Below are positions 1 to 7,277 of a DNA stretch of 10,056 nt, piece after piece. Below the pieces are notes generated by a model, which was not told the origin of the DNA, made no database searches, and saw only the letters and a list, made by a program, of their open reading frames with translations. The DNA lies in contig JAIPEI010000096.1 of NCBI GenBank assembly GCA_021737245.1, positions 1 to 10,056 of the forward strand, written 5' to 3'. Both the position numbers and the translations under genes were made by a program. Each line of letters begins with the position of its first letter. Position 1 is the stretch's first letter. This stretch comes from Deltaproteobacteria bacterium (GTDB taxonomy: Bacteria; Desulfobacterota; DSM-4660; Desulfatiglandales; HGW-15).

Positions 1-860
1 ACTATGTCAGACCCGGGGGCATCCAGGAGGCCCTGGACGTCGTGAAGGCCTCCGGGAACGGGAAGGTCCTCATGTATGCGGGAGGGACCGACGTCATCCC
101 CCTGGTGAAATCCCGGTCCATCCCCGCGCCGGACGTTCTGGTGGACCTCAAGGGCATCCCGGATCTGGACTATGTCTCGCTCGATCAGGAAGGCGGGCTG
201 CGCACCGGGGCCCTTGCGAGCATTTACGACGTGGCCCATTTCACCCCGGTGAAGGATGCCTTTCCCATCCTGGCCCAGGCGGCCTCCAGCATCGCCTCGA
301 CCCAGATACAGAACCGGGGGACCATCGCGGGAAACATCTGTAATGGGGTGCCCTCGGCCGATTCCGCGCCCGCCCTCCTCTGCCTGGAAGCGAGCGTGAT
401 GTGTACCGGCGCCGGCGGGGAGGATCGCGAGATCGGGCTCCGGGACTTCTTTTCCGGCCCCAGAAAGACCGTGCTCGAAGAGGGCGAGATGGTAAGGGAG
501 ATCCGGGTCCCGCCGGTTCGCGGCAAGGGCGTCTACCTCAAGCTCTCTCCGAGGAGCCGCATGGACCTTGCCGTGGTGGGCGTGGCGGTCGTCGCGGAGA
601 CCCGGGACGGGGTGTTCACGGATGTCCGGATCGGCCTGGGGGCGGTGGGGCCCACTCCCCTGAGGGCACAGGGGGCCGAGGCCCTGCTCCTGGGCGAAAA
701 GGTCCGGAAAGAGATCCTGGAGGAAGCGGCCCACAAGGCCTCCGAAGAGGCGTCGCCCATCGACGACCACCGGGCCTCAGCAGAGTACCGGAGGCTCATG
801 GTGGAGGTCCTGGTGAAGCGGGGGCTCCAGCAGGTGACATCGAACGGAACCGTCCTTTGA
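1..860 (+). CDS. FAD-binding subunit of a molybdenum hydroxylase (CoxM/XdhB/HcrB-type), 5' partial
   Basis: The reading frame is open from the first bases (first full codon at 3) to TGA at 858-860, so the start lies upstream of the window. The product is the medium, FAD-binding subunit of a xanthine-dehydrogenase-family enzyme, which passes electrons from the FeS subunit to an external acceptor. Visible motifs are AGGTD (78-92) and TIAGNICNG (321-347), the two glycine-rich FAD-contact loops of the FAD_binding_5 fold. A CO_deh_flav_C-like C-terminus follows (about 530-850). The visible 286 residues are close to the usual 280-300, so only a few residues are missing. Between TIAGN and the end of the FAD domain there is no cysteine-rich insertion of about 40 residues like the one that carries the extra [4Fe-4S] cluster in 4-hydroxybenzoyl-CoA reductase. 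It is the first visible gene of the operon, 25 nt before the FeS subunit gene. Family membership is firm; the substrate is unknown. Confidence 0.93.
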   Translation, partial: YVRPGGIQEALDVVKASGNGKVLMYAGGTDVIPLVKSRSIPAPDVLVDLKGIPDLDYVSLDQEGGLRTGALASIYDVAHFTPVKDAFPILAQAASSIASTQIQNRGTIAGNICNGVPSADSAPALLCLEASVMCTGAGGEDREIGLRDFFSGPRKTVLEEGEMVREIRVPPVRGKGVYLKLSPRSRMDLAVVGVAVVAETRDGVFTDVRIGLGAVGPTPLRAQGAEALLLGEKVRKEILEEAAHKASEEASPIDDHRASAEYRRLMVEVLVKRGLQQVTSNGTVL

Positions 861-870
861 ACCGGTTTTG

Positions 871-877
871 AAAGGAG
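871..877 (+). promoter_or_regulatory. Ribosome binding site that sets the FeS-subunit start
   Basis: AAAGGAG lies 8 nt before ATG 886. This favours that start over the in-frame TTG at 868, which would place the ribosome binding site inside the coding region and add six residues not expected at the N-terminus of this family. Confidence 0.75.
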
Positions 878-885
878 TGGGAACG

Positions 886-1365
886 ATGGAGATGAAGCGC
901 ATCCAATGTACCGTCAACGGTGAACCCGTGAAGATCAGCGTCCCGCCCTGGCGTACGCTCCTGGAGATGATCCGAGAGGATTTGACGCTGACCGGAACCA
1001 AGGAGGCCTGCGGCCAGGGTGAATGCGGGGCCTGCACCGTGATCATGGGGGGCAGGAGCGTGAACAGCTGCCTCGTTCCGGCCGTGGAGGCGGACGGGCA
1101 GGAGATCCTGACCGTCGAAGGCGTCGGCCGGGGGGAGTCCCTCCATCCCCTCCAGGAGGCCTTCGTGGAAAAGGCGGGCATGCAGTGCGGGTTCTGCACC
1201 CCGGGTATGATCATGTCGGCCAAGTTTCTCCTGGACAACAACCCCCGGCCCGACGACTCCGAGATCCGGGAGGGCATTGCCGGCAACTTCTGCCGCTGCA
1301 CCGGATACACCAAGATCGTGGAGTCCATCACCGCCGCAGCCGAGGCCGTGAAAGGAGGGAGATAG
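886..1365 (+). CDS. [2Fe-2S] iron-sulfur subunit of the molybdenum hydroxylase (CoxS/HcrC-type)
   Basis: This 159-residue protein is a standard-length small subunit that carries electrons from the molybdenum centre to FAD. The N-terminal plant-ferredoxin-like domain has Cys42, Cys47, Cys50 and Cys62 (CGQGECGACTV). The C-terminal four-helix domain has Cys101, Cys104, Cys136 and Cys138 (QCGFCTPGM and CRCTGY). These are the ligands of the distal and proximal clusters in the family, and Gln100 is the residue that normally contacts the pterin cofactor. All eight cysteines are present, so both clusters should assemble. The start is ATG 886, chosen for its ribosome binding site. The stop is 2 nt before the Mo-subunit ATG, indicating co-translation in a single operon. 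Membership is certain; the enzyme's substrate cannot be read from this subunit. Confidence 0.96.
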   Translation: MEMKRIQCTVNGEPVKISVPPWRTLLEMIREDLTLTGTKEACGQGECGACTVIMGGRSVNSCLVPAVEADGQEILTVEGVGRGESLHPLQEAFVEKAGMQCGFCTPGMIMSAKFLLDNNPRPDDSEIREGIAGNFCRCTGYTKIVESITAAAEAVKGGR

Positions 1366-1367
1366 CC

Positions 1368-3671
1368 ATGGAAGACCATTCCGTCATAGGGAAAAGGATT
1401 CCGCGGATCGATGGACGGGCCAAGGTGACCGGGGAGGCCAAGTACGCGGCCGACTATCAGATGCCCGGCATGCTGTGGTGCAAGATCGCCCGCAGCCCCC
1501 ATGCCCATGCCCGGATCCTGAACATTGATACGAGCCGGGCAAAGCGGCTCCCAGGGGTGAAGGACGTGCTCACAGGCAAAGACTTCAACGGGTGGAGGTG
1601 GGGCTGGATGCCCAAGACCCGGGACGAGGAGCCCCTGGCCACGGAACGGGTGCGGTACCTGGGGGAGGCCGTGGCCGCGGTCGCCGCCGTGGACGAGGAC
1701 ACGGCCGAGGAAGCGGCGGAGCTGATCCGGGTGGAGTATGAGGAGCTCCCCGGCGTGTTCGATCCGGAAGAGGCCATGAAGGAAGGCGCGCCCAGGCTCT
1801 ATGACCACGTGGAAAACAACATCAGCTGGGATTTTCACATGGACTTCGGGGACGTGGAAAAGGGGTTCCGGGAAGCGGACCTGGTGCGGGAGGACCGGTT
1901 CGAGACGGGGCGGGTCATCACCGGGTATCTGGAGCCCCCGGCCGCCGTGGCCCTGTACGACTCCTCCGGCATCACCCTGTGGGCCGCAAAGCAGAGTCCT
2001 TACTTCGTGTACAGGCACATGGCGGACTGCTTCAAGCTGCCCCTGAACAGGGTGCGAATCATCCAGCCCTTCATCGGGGGAGGCTTCGGGGGCACCAAAA
2101 ACGACTCCCTGGCCGGGGACTTCTGTACCGTGCTCTTCTCCAAGCGGACCGGGAAGCCGGTGAAGTTCGTCTACACCATGGAGGAGGTCCTCACGACGTG
2201 CAGGCGGCGGCACAACATGATCGTCCACAACAAGATGGGGATGAAGAAGGACGGGACCATCACGGCCATGCAGAGCAAGGTGATCGCGGACGGGGGGGCC
2301 CACACAGCCATCGGGCCCCTGACCATGTACCTGACGGGATGCATGAGCACCCTTCCCTACAATCTCCCGAACTTCAAGCACGACGCCTACCGGATCTATA
2401 CGAACAACCCCATCGGAGCCGCCATGAGGGGGCACGGGGTGACCCACACCCGCTTTGCGGCCGAGCTCCAGATGGAGATGATGGCCGAGGAGCTGGGGAT
2501 CGATCCGGTCGAGGTGAGGCTGAAAAACGCCGTCACCGCCCCGCACGAGACGGTCAACAAGGTCACGGTGAAGTCGTGCGGCCTGGTGGAAGGGATCCAG
2601 GAGATTGCAGCAAACCCGAGATGGAAGGAGAGGGAAAAAACCAAGGGAACCGACGGGCCCGTGGTCCACGGCGTGGGCATGTCTGCCACCTCCTACCTGG
2701 GCGGGGCGCGGCAGCGGGGGCACCAGTCCTGTGCGGCGATCGTGAGGCTGTGCGAGGACGGGACCCTGGACTACCTGACCGGCGCCACAGACTGCGGCCA
2801 GGGATCGGACACGGTCCTGGTCCAGATCATTGCCGAGGAGCTGGGCCTGCGGGTGGAGGACGTGGACATCAAGCGCGTGGACACCGCGGTCACCCCCTGT
2901 GACGCGGGCAGCTACGGAAGCCGGGTGACCGTGCTGGCGGGCAAGGCCGCGCAGAATGCAGCCAGGGAGGTCAAGGAACAGCTGGCCTCCTTTGCAGCGG
3001 AGAACTGGGAGGTCCGGCCCGAGGAGATCCTCTTCAAGGACGGCGCGGTCTCGGTCCAGGGCTCCCCGGATCTTTCCATGCCCTTTGACAAGCTCGCAAA
3101 GATCGCCTGTTACTCGGGCTCCGGCGCGGTGATCATTGGAAAGGGCTACTCGGATTACGGGATCGAGGTCCTGGACTTTGACAAGGGCATCGGGAACGCG
3201 GGGACCTCCTACAGCTTCACGTCCCAGCTCACGGAGGTGGATGTGGACACGGAGACCGGGTTCATCCGGTGCACGGACATGGTGATTGCCCATGACTGCG
3301 GCAGGCCCCTGAACCCCATCAACGTGGAGGCCCAGAACCAGGGTGCGGCCGTGCAGGGCCTCGGTCAGGCCCTGTACGAAGAGTTCCGCATGGACCGGGG
3401 AAGGACCCTCAATCCCACCCTGGTGGACTACAAGATGCCCCTGGCCCCGGACTCCCCGAACATCGAGGTCATCGACATCCTCACGGACGATCCGGGCGGT
3501 CCCTACGGGGCGAAGGAGGCCTCCGAAGGGGCGATCGTCAGCGTGCCGCCGTCGGTCTTCACCGCGGTTCATCACGCGACCGGCATCTGGTTCAAGGAGC
3601 AGCCCCTGACCCCTGAGAAGGTGGCCATGGCGCTGAAGAAAAAGAGGGAACAGGAGGGAACGGATGGATAG
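1368..3671 (+). CDS. Molybdopterin-binding catalytic subunit of a xanthine-dehydrogenase-family hydroxylase/reductase
   Basis: A 767-residue large subunit that binds the molybdenum cofactor and performs the hydroxylation or reductive dehydroxylation. The start ATG follows AAAGGAGGGA at 1351-1360. The N-terminal a/b-hammerhead domain (about 15-120) opens with the typical RIDGRAKVTGEAKYAAD. The Mo-binding part has GGGFGG (residues 237-242), AMRGHG with Arg354, CGQGSD (476-481) and GAKEASEG near 714-721. In that last motif Glu720 aligns with the invariant catalytic glutamate (Glu1261 in bovine xanthine oxidase). There is no AYRCSF loop, so it is not a form I CO dehydrogenase. Its length and the GPYGAKEASEG style resemble 4-hydroxybenzoyl-CoA reductase HcrA, but that is recall of the family and no alignment was made. 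The downstream acyl-CoA dehydrogenase-type gene favours a CoA-thioester substrate or product. Other carbocyclic or N-heterocyclic substrates remain possible. Confidence 0.93.
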   Translation: MEDHSVIGKRIPRIDGRAKVTGEAKYAADYQMPGMLWCKIARSPHAHARILNIDTSRAKRLPGVKDVLTGKDFNGWRWGWMPKTRDEEPLATERVRYLGEAVAAVAAVDEDTAEEAAELIRVEYEELPGVFDPEEAMKEGAPRLYDHVENNISWDFHMDFGDVEKGFREADLVREDRFETGRVITGYLEPPAAVALYDSSGITLWAAKQSPYFVYRHMADCFKLPLNRVRIIQPFIGGGFGGTKNDSLAGDFCTVLFSKRTGKPVKFVYTMEEVLTTCRRRHNMIVHNKMGMKKDGTITAMQSKVIADGGAHTAIGPLTMYLTGCMSTLPYNLPNFKHDAYRIYTNNPIGAAMRGHGVTHTRFAAELQMEMMAEELGIDPVEVRLKNAVTAPHETVNKVTVKSCGLVEGIQEIAANPRWKEREKTKGTDGPVVHGVGMSATSYLGGARQRGHQSCAAIVRLCEDGTLDYLTGATDCGQGSDTVLVQIIAEELGLRVEDVDIKRVDTAVTPCDAGSYGSRVTVLAGKAAQNAAREVKEQLASFAAENWEVRPEEILFKDGAVSVQGSPDLSMPFDKLAKIACYSGSGAVIIGKGYSDYGIEVLDFDKGIGNAGTSYSFTSQLTEVDVDTETGFIRCTDMVIAHDCGRPLNPINVEAQNQGAAVQGLGQALYEEFRMDRGRTLNPTLVDYKMPLAPDSPNIEVIDILTDDPGGPYGAKEASEGAIVSVPPSVFTAVHHATGIWFKEQPLTPEKVAMALKKKREQEGTDG

Positions 3672-5184
3672 CTACCCGTGGTGGACGGACGAGCACAAGG
3701 CCTTTTACAAGGAGGTCCACGCGTTCGTGGAGGAGCTCATGCCGCGCGACGCGGAGTCGAGATGGAAGCGGGAGTTCCCTTGGGACATCTTCGAGAAGAT
3801 CAGTGAGAAGGGGTACACGGGTGCGGGCGTCCCCGAGGAGTACGGTGGAATGGGGCTCGGCGCCACCGGGGCCTGCATCGCCGCGGAGGCCTTCAACCGG
3901 ATGCCCGGGCCCGGCCGGGTCTTTGTGGGGAACATGCTCGGGGGGCTTCGCCAGATCATCGAGTTCGGGACCGAGGAGCAGAAGAAGAGGTTCCTCCCCA
4001 GGATCGCGAAAGGCGAGATCGGCGCCATCGTGATCACGGAGCCTTTCGCCGGCACCGATGCAGCGGCCATGGAGATGACGGCCCGCCGGGATGGCGACGT
4101 CTACCTCTTGAACGGCAAGAAGCGGTACATCGTGTCCGCCGGGGTCGCCGACAGGTACATGGTGTACGCGCGGACCAGCGGGGACCCGGAGGACAGGAAG
4201 CGATACCGGCACCTGACGGCCTTTGTCGTGGAAAAGGGCGCACCCGGCTTTACCGTGGAAAAGATGAACGAGATCATCGGGTTCGAGAACGTCCAGAACG
4301 GCGTGCTGGACTTCGAGGACGTCCCCGTGCCCGCGGACCAGGTGCTCGGGAAGGAGGGGGACGGCTGGTCCGTGATGACCGCGGGCCTCAACTTCGAGAG
4401 GAGCCTGATCTGCGCCCAGACCGCGGGCTGGATGGGGGAGCTCCTGCGAAACACGGTGCCCTTTGCACAGAGGCGGGTCCAGTTCGGCAGGCCCACCATC
4501 AGCTTCGTGAACAACCAGTTCAAGATCGCCGACCTGGTGAGCCGGGTGAAGATCTCACGACTGCTGACCTACTACACGGCCTACCTCTGGGACCTGGGCT
4601 GGGACATCACGCTGGAGTCCAACGTGGCCAAGGTCTACAACTGCGAAGGGGCCGTGACCTCGAGCCTGGACGCCATCCAGGTGATGGGCGGCGACGGGCT
4701 GACGCCCTTCTATCCGCTGGCGGCCCTGATGAGCGTCAGCAAGGTGGAAAACATCGCCGGGGGCACCATGGAGGCCTGCAGGATGGTGATCCAGAGAACG
4801 GCCATGAAGCAGATGGCCGAGGAGTTCAAGATGCCCCGGCGCGTCATCCACGAGGAGCTGGGGGTGCCGGTGCCTGCACCGGGGAAGCCCGGGACCTGCG
4901 ACAGCGCGGATCCGGAAAACCTGTTGAAGGTCCTGGCCGAGGACTACCGGGTCAACCCGGGGCTTCACATGAGCCGCGAGGATCTGAAGGACATCTTTTC
5001 CGTGGAGGACGAGGCCTTGGACCGGACCCTGTGTGCCCTGGAGGAGGAAGGCCTCGTCAAGATCTGCAGGGACAAAAAGGGCATCGCCCTGGCCAAGGCC
5101 ACCTATGACGGACTGCGACGTGCCTTTCCCGCGGACCACTACCGGTGGTTTCCCTCCTGGGTGGGTGAGAGGAGGCCGTTTTAA
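3664..5184 (+). CDS. Acyl-CoA dehydrogenase-family flavoprotein with a winged-helix-like C-terminal extension
   Basis: The 506-residue product begins with an acyl-CoA dehydrogenase core (residues about 1-388): an N-terminal helical domain with GVPEEYGGMGLG, a middle beta domain with VITEPFAGTDAAAMEMTARRDGD (FAD-contact region), and a C-terminal helical domain with FGRPTISFVNNQF and VMGGDG. The usual base motif YEGT is replaced by IAGGT, with Gly366 in the glutamate position. Glu245 in NFERS lies where isovaleryl-CoA and long-chain dehydrogenases carry their base. Typical family members are about 380 residues long. Here residues 389-506 form an extra segment, and 418-487 reads as three helices plus a wing. 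The gene overlaps the Mo-subunit gene by 8 nt, with AGGAGG at 3652-3657, so it is translationally coupled. It probably oxidises or reduces an acyl-CoA linked to the Mo enzyme. The substrate is unknown. Confidence 0.93.
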   Translation: MDSYPWWTDEHKAFYKEVHAFVEELMPRDAESRWKREFPWDIFEKISEKGYTGAGVPEEYGGMGLGATGACIAAEAFNRMPGPGRVFVGNMLGGLRQIIEFGTEEQKKRFLPRIAKGEIGAIVITEPFAGTDAAAMEMTARRDGDVYLLNGKKRYIVSAGVADRYMVYARTSGDPEDRKRYRHLTAFVVEKGAPGFTVEKMNEIIGFENVQNGVLDFEDVPVPADQVLGKEGDGWSVMTAGLNFERSLICAQTAGWMGELLRNTVPFAQRRVQFGRPTISFVNNQFKIADLVSRVKISRLLTYYTAYLWDLGWDITLESNVAKVYNCEGAVTSSLDAIQVMGGDGLTPFYPLAALMSVSKVENIAGGTMEACRMVIQRTAMKQMAEEFKMPRRVIHEELGVPVPAPGKPGTCDSADPENLLKVLAEDYRVNPGLHMSREDLKDIFSVEDEALDRTLCALEEEGLVKICRDKKGIALAKATYDGLRRAFPADHYRWFPSWVGERRPF

Positions 5185-5225
5185 AAGGCGTCCCGGGCGC
5201 CCCGAGCCGAGGCAGAGCACATGCA

Positions 5226-5251
5226 GGGGCCGGCGCTTGCCGGCCCCTTTT
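5226..5251 (+). terminator. Rho-independent terminator of the molybdenum hydroxylase operon
   Basis: A perfect 9-bp GC stem (GGGGCCGGC at 5226-5234 with GCCGGCCCC at 5239-5247), a GCTT loop and a TTTT tail. It sits 41 nt after the stop of the acyl-CoA dehydrogenase gene, so it closes the operon. Confidence 0.88.
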
Positions 5252-5553
5252 GTGGTCGGATGAAAGGTCCGGAGGCATGGTCCCGCAAGTTTCCCCCTTG
5301 CCTGCCTTGTCGTGGGCAGGCATGGCCCCGCCTTGTTCTTCCCCCACGACGCCTCCACAAGCGCATCAAGACGGCTGTTTTTCCGGCATCCGGGTTTTCC
5401 CGCAATAATCAAACGCTGAGTGGGGGAAGCGAGACCTTTCCCTTCCGGAGCTGTTCGAGCATTTCATTTTCTGTTGGCATTTCCCTGATTCCTCCAGTTT
5501 TCCTGCTCAAGAAAAGATCCCGATTCAGGAAAACGCGCAACCTCAATTCCACT
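5252..5553. other. Non-coding spacer between operon terminator and the IS graveyard
   Basis: No convincing gene was found on either strand. The stretch holds one hairpin (5299-5322) and unrecognised sequence that probably includes eroded insertion-sequence DNA next to the OrfA remnant. A 23-codon minus-strand frame (5409-5480) has no clear relatives. Confidence 0.6.
5299..5322. repeat. Inverted repeat / hairpin without a T-tract
   Basis: TGCCTGCC (5299-5306) and GGCAGGCA (5315-5322) form a perfect 8-bp stem around an 8-nt loop. No U-run follows on either strand, so it does not look like a second intrinsic terminator. It could be an element end or a chance palindrome. Confidence 0.5.
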
Positions 5554-5769
5554 TCAAACGTCGAAGAAGCTCTTTTTCGCTATCGTCTTCGGGGAGGCGT
5601 TGCCGTGAAGCCCGTTGAGCATCTGAGACCGCCACTGCTCGAGATGGCTCTCATGGAGCCCCTTGCTCCGGAGAAAAGCCCCCAGCTCCTCACTCAGAAG
5701 CGAGGAGGCCTCCAGGACCACCTGGAGCTTCTCTTCCGCGCTCCAGTGCTGAAGCCGTTTCGCAGACAT
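5554..5769 (-). pseudogene. IS3-type transposase OrfA, truncated remnant
   Basis: The minus-strand frame from ATG 5769 to a stop at 5554 gives 71 residues. The region of the helix-turn-helix OrfA type is clear: HWSAEEKLQVVLEASS, then ELGAFLRSKGLHESHLEQW. Intact OrfA proteins of this type run about 100 residues and continue with a lysine-rich stretch and a leucine-zipper helix. Here similarity is lost after about residue 56 (NASPK), and the frame ends soon after. No OrfB (integrase core) is visible on either side. The start codon lies directly against the IS110 remnant on the other strand, so the element's outer end is also gone. It would bind element ends if intact, but is presumably inactive. 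Confidence 0.7.
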
Positions 5770-6223
5770 TCCTCGGCACAGCCGAGAAGCTATTCGGGAA
5801 GCAGCAAATGGTCGCTGGCCCATCGCCGCTGGCTTTCGGACCAGTCGTTTCCTCACCCGGCTCAGCAGATTGCCTTTCAAAAGTACATCGACAGCATTGA
5901 GCAGTGCGAGACGAGGGTGAAGCGCCTGACTGAGCAAATCGAGACCTTGTCGCAATGGGCACGCGAGACGTGCCCTGATCCAAGGCGCCTGGACCTATCG
6001 GCACCCTGCACGAGTGGGGCGTCGGTTGCGCGACAGGCGTGAGCGGCTTCCTGAAGCCGTTTCTCAAATCGGCTGGAATGCTCAGCTGCGTTTGTGCCAA
6101 CGGTATCGCCGTATGCGTGCCCGAGGGAAACCTTCTCAAGTGGTGATCACGGCCATCGCTCGAGAGATGGCGGGCTTCCTTTGGGATATTGCGCGCCAGG
6201 TGCCTATGCCTATGGCAGCGTAA
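5770..6223 (+). pseudogene. IS110-family transposase, N-terminally truncated and internally deleted
   Basis: Two adjoining plus-strand frames match one IS110 (IS116/IS902) transposase. Frame one has HRRWLSDQSFPHPAQQIAFQ followed by a coiled region rich in E, R and Q (about 5815-5950). Frame two, from about 5951, has NGHARRALIQGAWTYRHPAR, then LPEAVSQIGWNAQLRLCQRY and ARGKPSQVVITAIAREMAGF, with TAA at 6221-6223. In intact members 60-70 residues, including the start of Transposase_20, separate these blocks. Here they are joined at about 5950 with a change of frame. The N-terminal DEDD (RuvC-like) catalytic domain is missing; recognisable sequence begins near 5770, exactly where the oppositely oriented OrfA remnant starts. 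It cannot encode an active recombinase. Confidence 0.85.
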
Positions 6224-6417
6224 AACATCCGCAAGGCTTGAGAGGAGGAAGAATCTCACAAAAGGGCCCATATAAAGCCAAGTCAGGGGCAGGGGCAGGG
6301 GCAGGGGCGCAACCACGGCAGGAGACCGCCCCTACCCGTGCCTTGGCTGAAAATCAACACCAAACCCACAACCGCTGGGACAGGAAACGTATTTCTTGGT
6401 TGACACGGTCAGCCATA
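6224..6417. other. Non-coding spacer between IS110 and IS1380-like remnants
   Basis: No gene was found. The stretch contains the GGGGCA tandem repeat and, just after it, a weak inverted arrangement CACGG...CCGTG around AGACCGCCCCTAC. That arrangement may be a dispersed intergenic repeat unit. Confidence 0.6.
6286..6308 (+). repeat. GGGGCA hexanucleotide tandem repeat, potential G-quadruplex
   Basis: Four GGGG runs (starting at 6286, 6292, 6298 and 6304) are separated by identical two-base CA loops. This regular spacing fits an intramolecular quadruplex on the plus strand. It is also a simple-sequence tract prone to copy-number slippage. Confidence 0.9.
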
Positions 6418-7214
6418 TCAGCCGCCCCATGCTTCTTGGGGCGTTTGTCGAACTCCATCGATGATATCCGGGTAAAGCTTCCCGCCGCAGACGTAGTCCA
6501 CGTCCCAGCTTTCCATGGCCTCGAAGAGCTTCTGATCCATGTAGCCGCTGTCGAAATGAAAAACGATGGGGACATCTTTGCGGTAGCGGCTTCGGATCAA
6601 GTGCACCACGCGTCGGATCATCCGCTCGGTCCCATGGCCGTGGTTACTGTGCTTGTCCCCGGAGCGGAGCACCGAATCGATGATAAAGCCCTCCCAGGTC
6701 ATCTGGAGTGCACCGAATCCCAGGTACTTTTTGTACGTGGGCATCACGCCCTCTCGCTTGTGAGCGTCATTGCTGTTCATGCCCATGAGATCGATATCGA
6801 GCAGGATGATCGCAGGCCGGCTGATCTGGAGCCGCCACACAAAGAGCCGAGCAGGATCCGGCGACACATCCGGACCAGCGGCTAGGAGAAGGGCTGACAG
6901 AATCGCTTGACCGCATGGGAAGAAGCCATGTGGCGAGACGCGGTTTCGATAGCGGCTGCATAGCCCGAATCCTTTTGCAGATTGTCGAAGTAGCTCAAGT
7001 GGAGACTGGTGCCGTCGAGGAAGAAACAGAAAATCTGCTCAAGGAGGCTATCAACGGGGACCCCTTTGCGGTTTTTGCGAAGACAGCCGAGAAGGGCAGA
7101 AGGAGCACCTGGATAACCTTGATCTGGGAAACATAATGGACAAAAAATCATAAATACCTGTTGAACACGTCCATGTACGAGCGTTTTGATATTATTCGAA
7201 TTGACACTTTTCAT
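6418..7214 (-). pseudogene. IS1380-like DDE transposase, broken by nonsense, frameshift and C-terminal loss
   Basis: The minus-strand reading from ATG 7214 gives the N-terminal part, with PVDSLLEQIFCFFLDGTSLH and ASSHAVKRFCQPFS. It meets TAG at 6882-6884. The same frame continues as PLVRMCRRILLG, then a one-base loss near 6848 moves the homology to another frame: RLFVWRLQISRPAIILLDID, EGVMPTYKKYLGFGALQMTW, HSNHG and VPIVFHFDSGYMDQKLFEA. The two aspartates in LLDID and FHFDSG correspond to the first two DDE residues. After KLYPDIID the similarity ends, and the expected last third with the glutamate is absent. No good ribosome binding site precedes 7214, so the start is approximate. It is inactive as read. 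Confidence 0.8.
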
Positions 7215-7257
7215 ATTGACATTGAATTGATTTTTACTAAAATAGAATCTAACTCAC

Positions 7258-7277
7258 ATTTCGCGTACGTTCACGGG
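7258..7277 (+). repeat. Possible left terminal inverted repeat of the IS66-type element
   Basis: Reading inward, GCGTACGTTCACGGG (7263-7277) matches GCGCACTTCGCGGG at the other end (9507-9494, minus strand) at 12 positions with one gap. It overlaps the last codon of tnpC, which is unusual. Confidence 0.35.

Noticed and set aside
868..885. TTG at 868 as an earlier start for the FeS subunit
   Set aside because: It would put the good AAAGGAG site inside the gene. ATG 886 has ideal spacing and gives the usual length.
777..3575. Very long minus-strand open frame (over 900 codons) opposite the Mo- and FeS-subunit genes
   Set aside because: It is antisense to clearly conserved coding sequence and rich in His, Gly, Pro and Val without domain motifs. 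It is a by-product of high GC content.
5409..5480. Minus-strand 23-codon frame (MPTENEMLEQLRKGKV...) with a weak GGAGG upstream
   Set aside because: It is too short, the ribosome binding site spacing is poor and no family was recognised. It could be a leftover of a longer gene but cannot be supported.
5221..5769. Plus-strand open frame continuous with the IS110 remnant
   Set aside because: The part before about 5770 covers the terminator hairpin and the antisense of the OrfA remnant, and shows no IS110 similarity.
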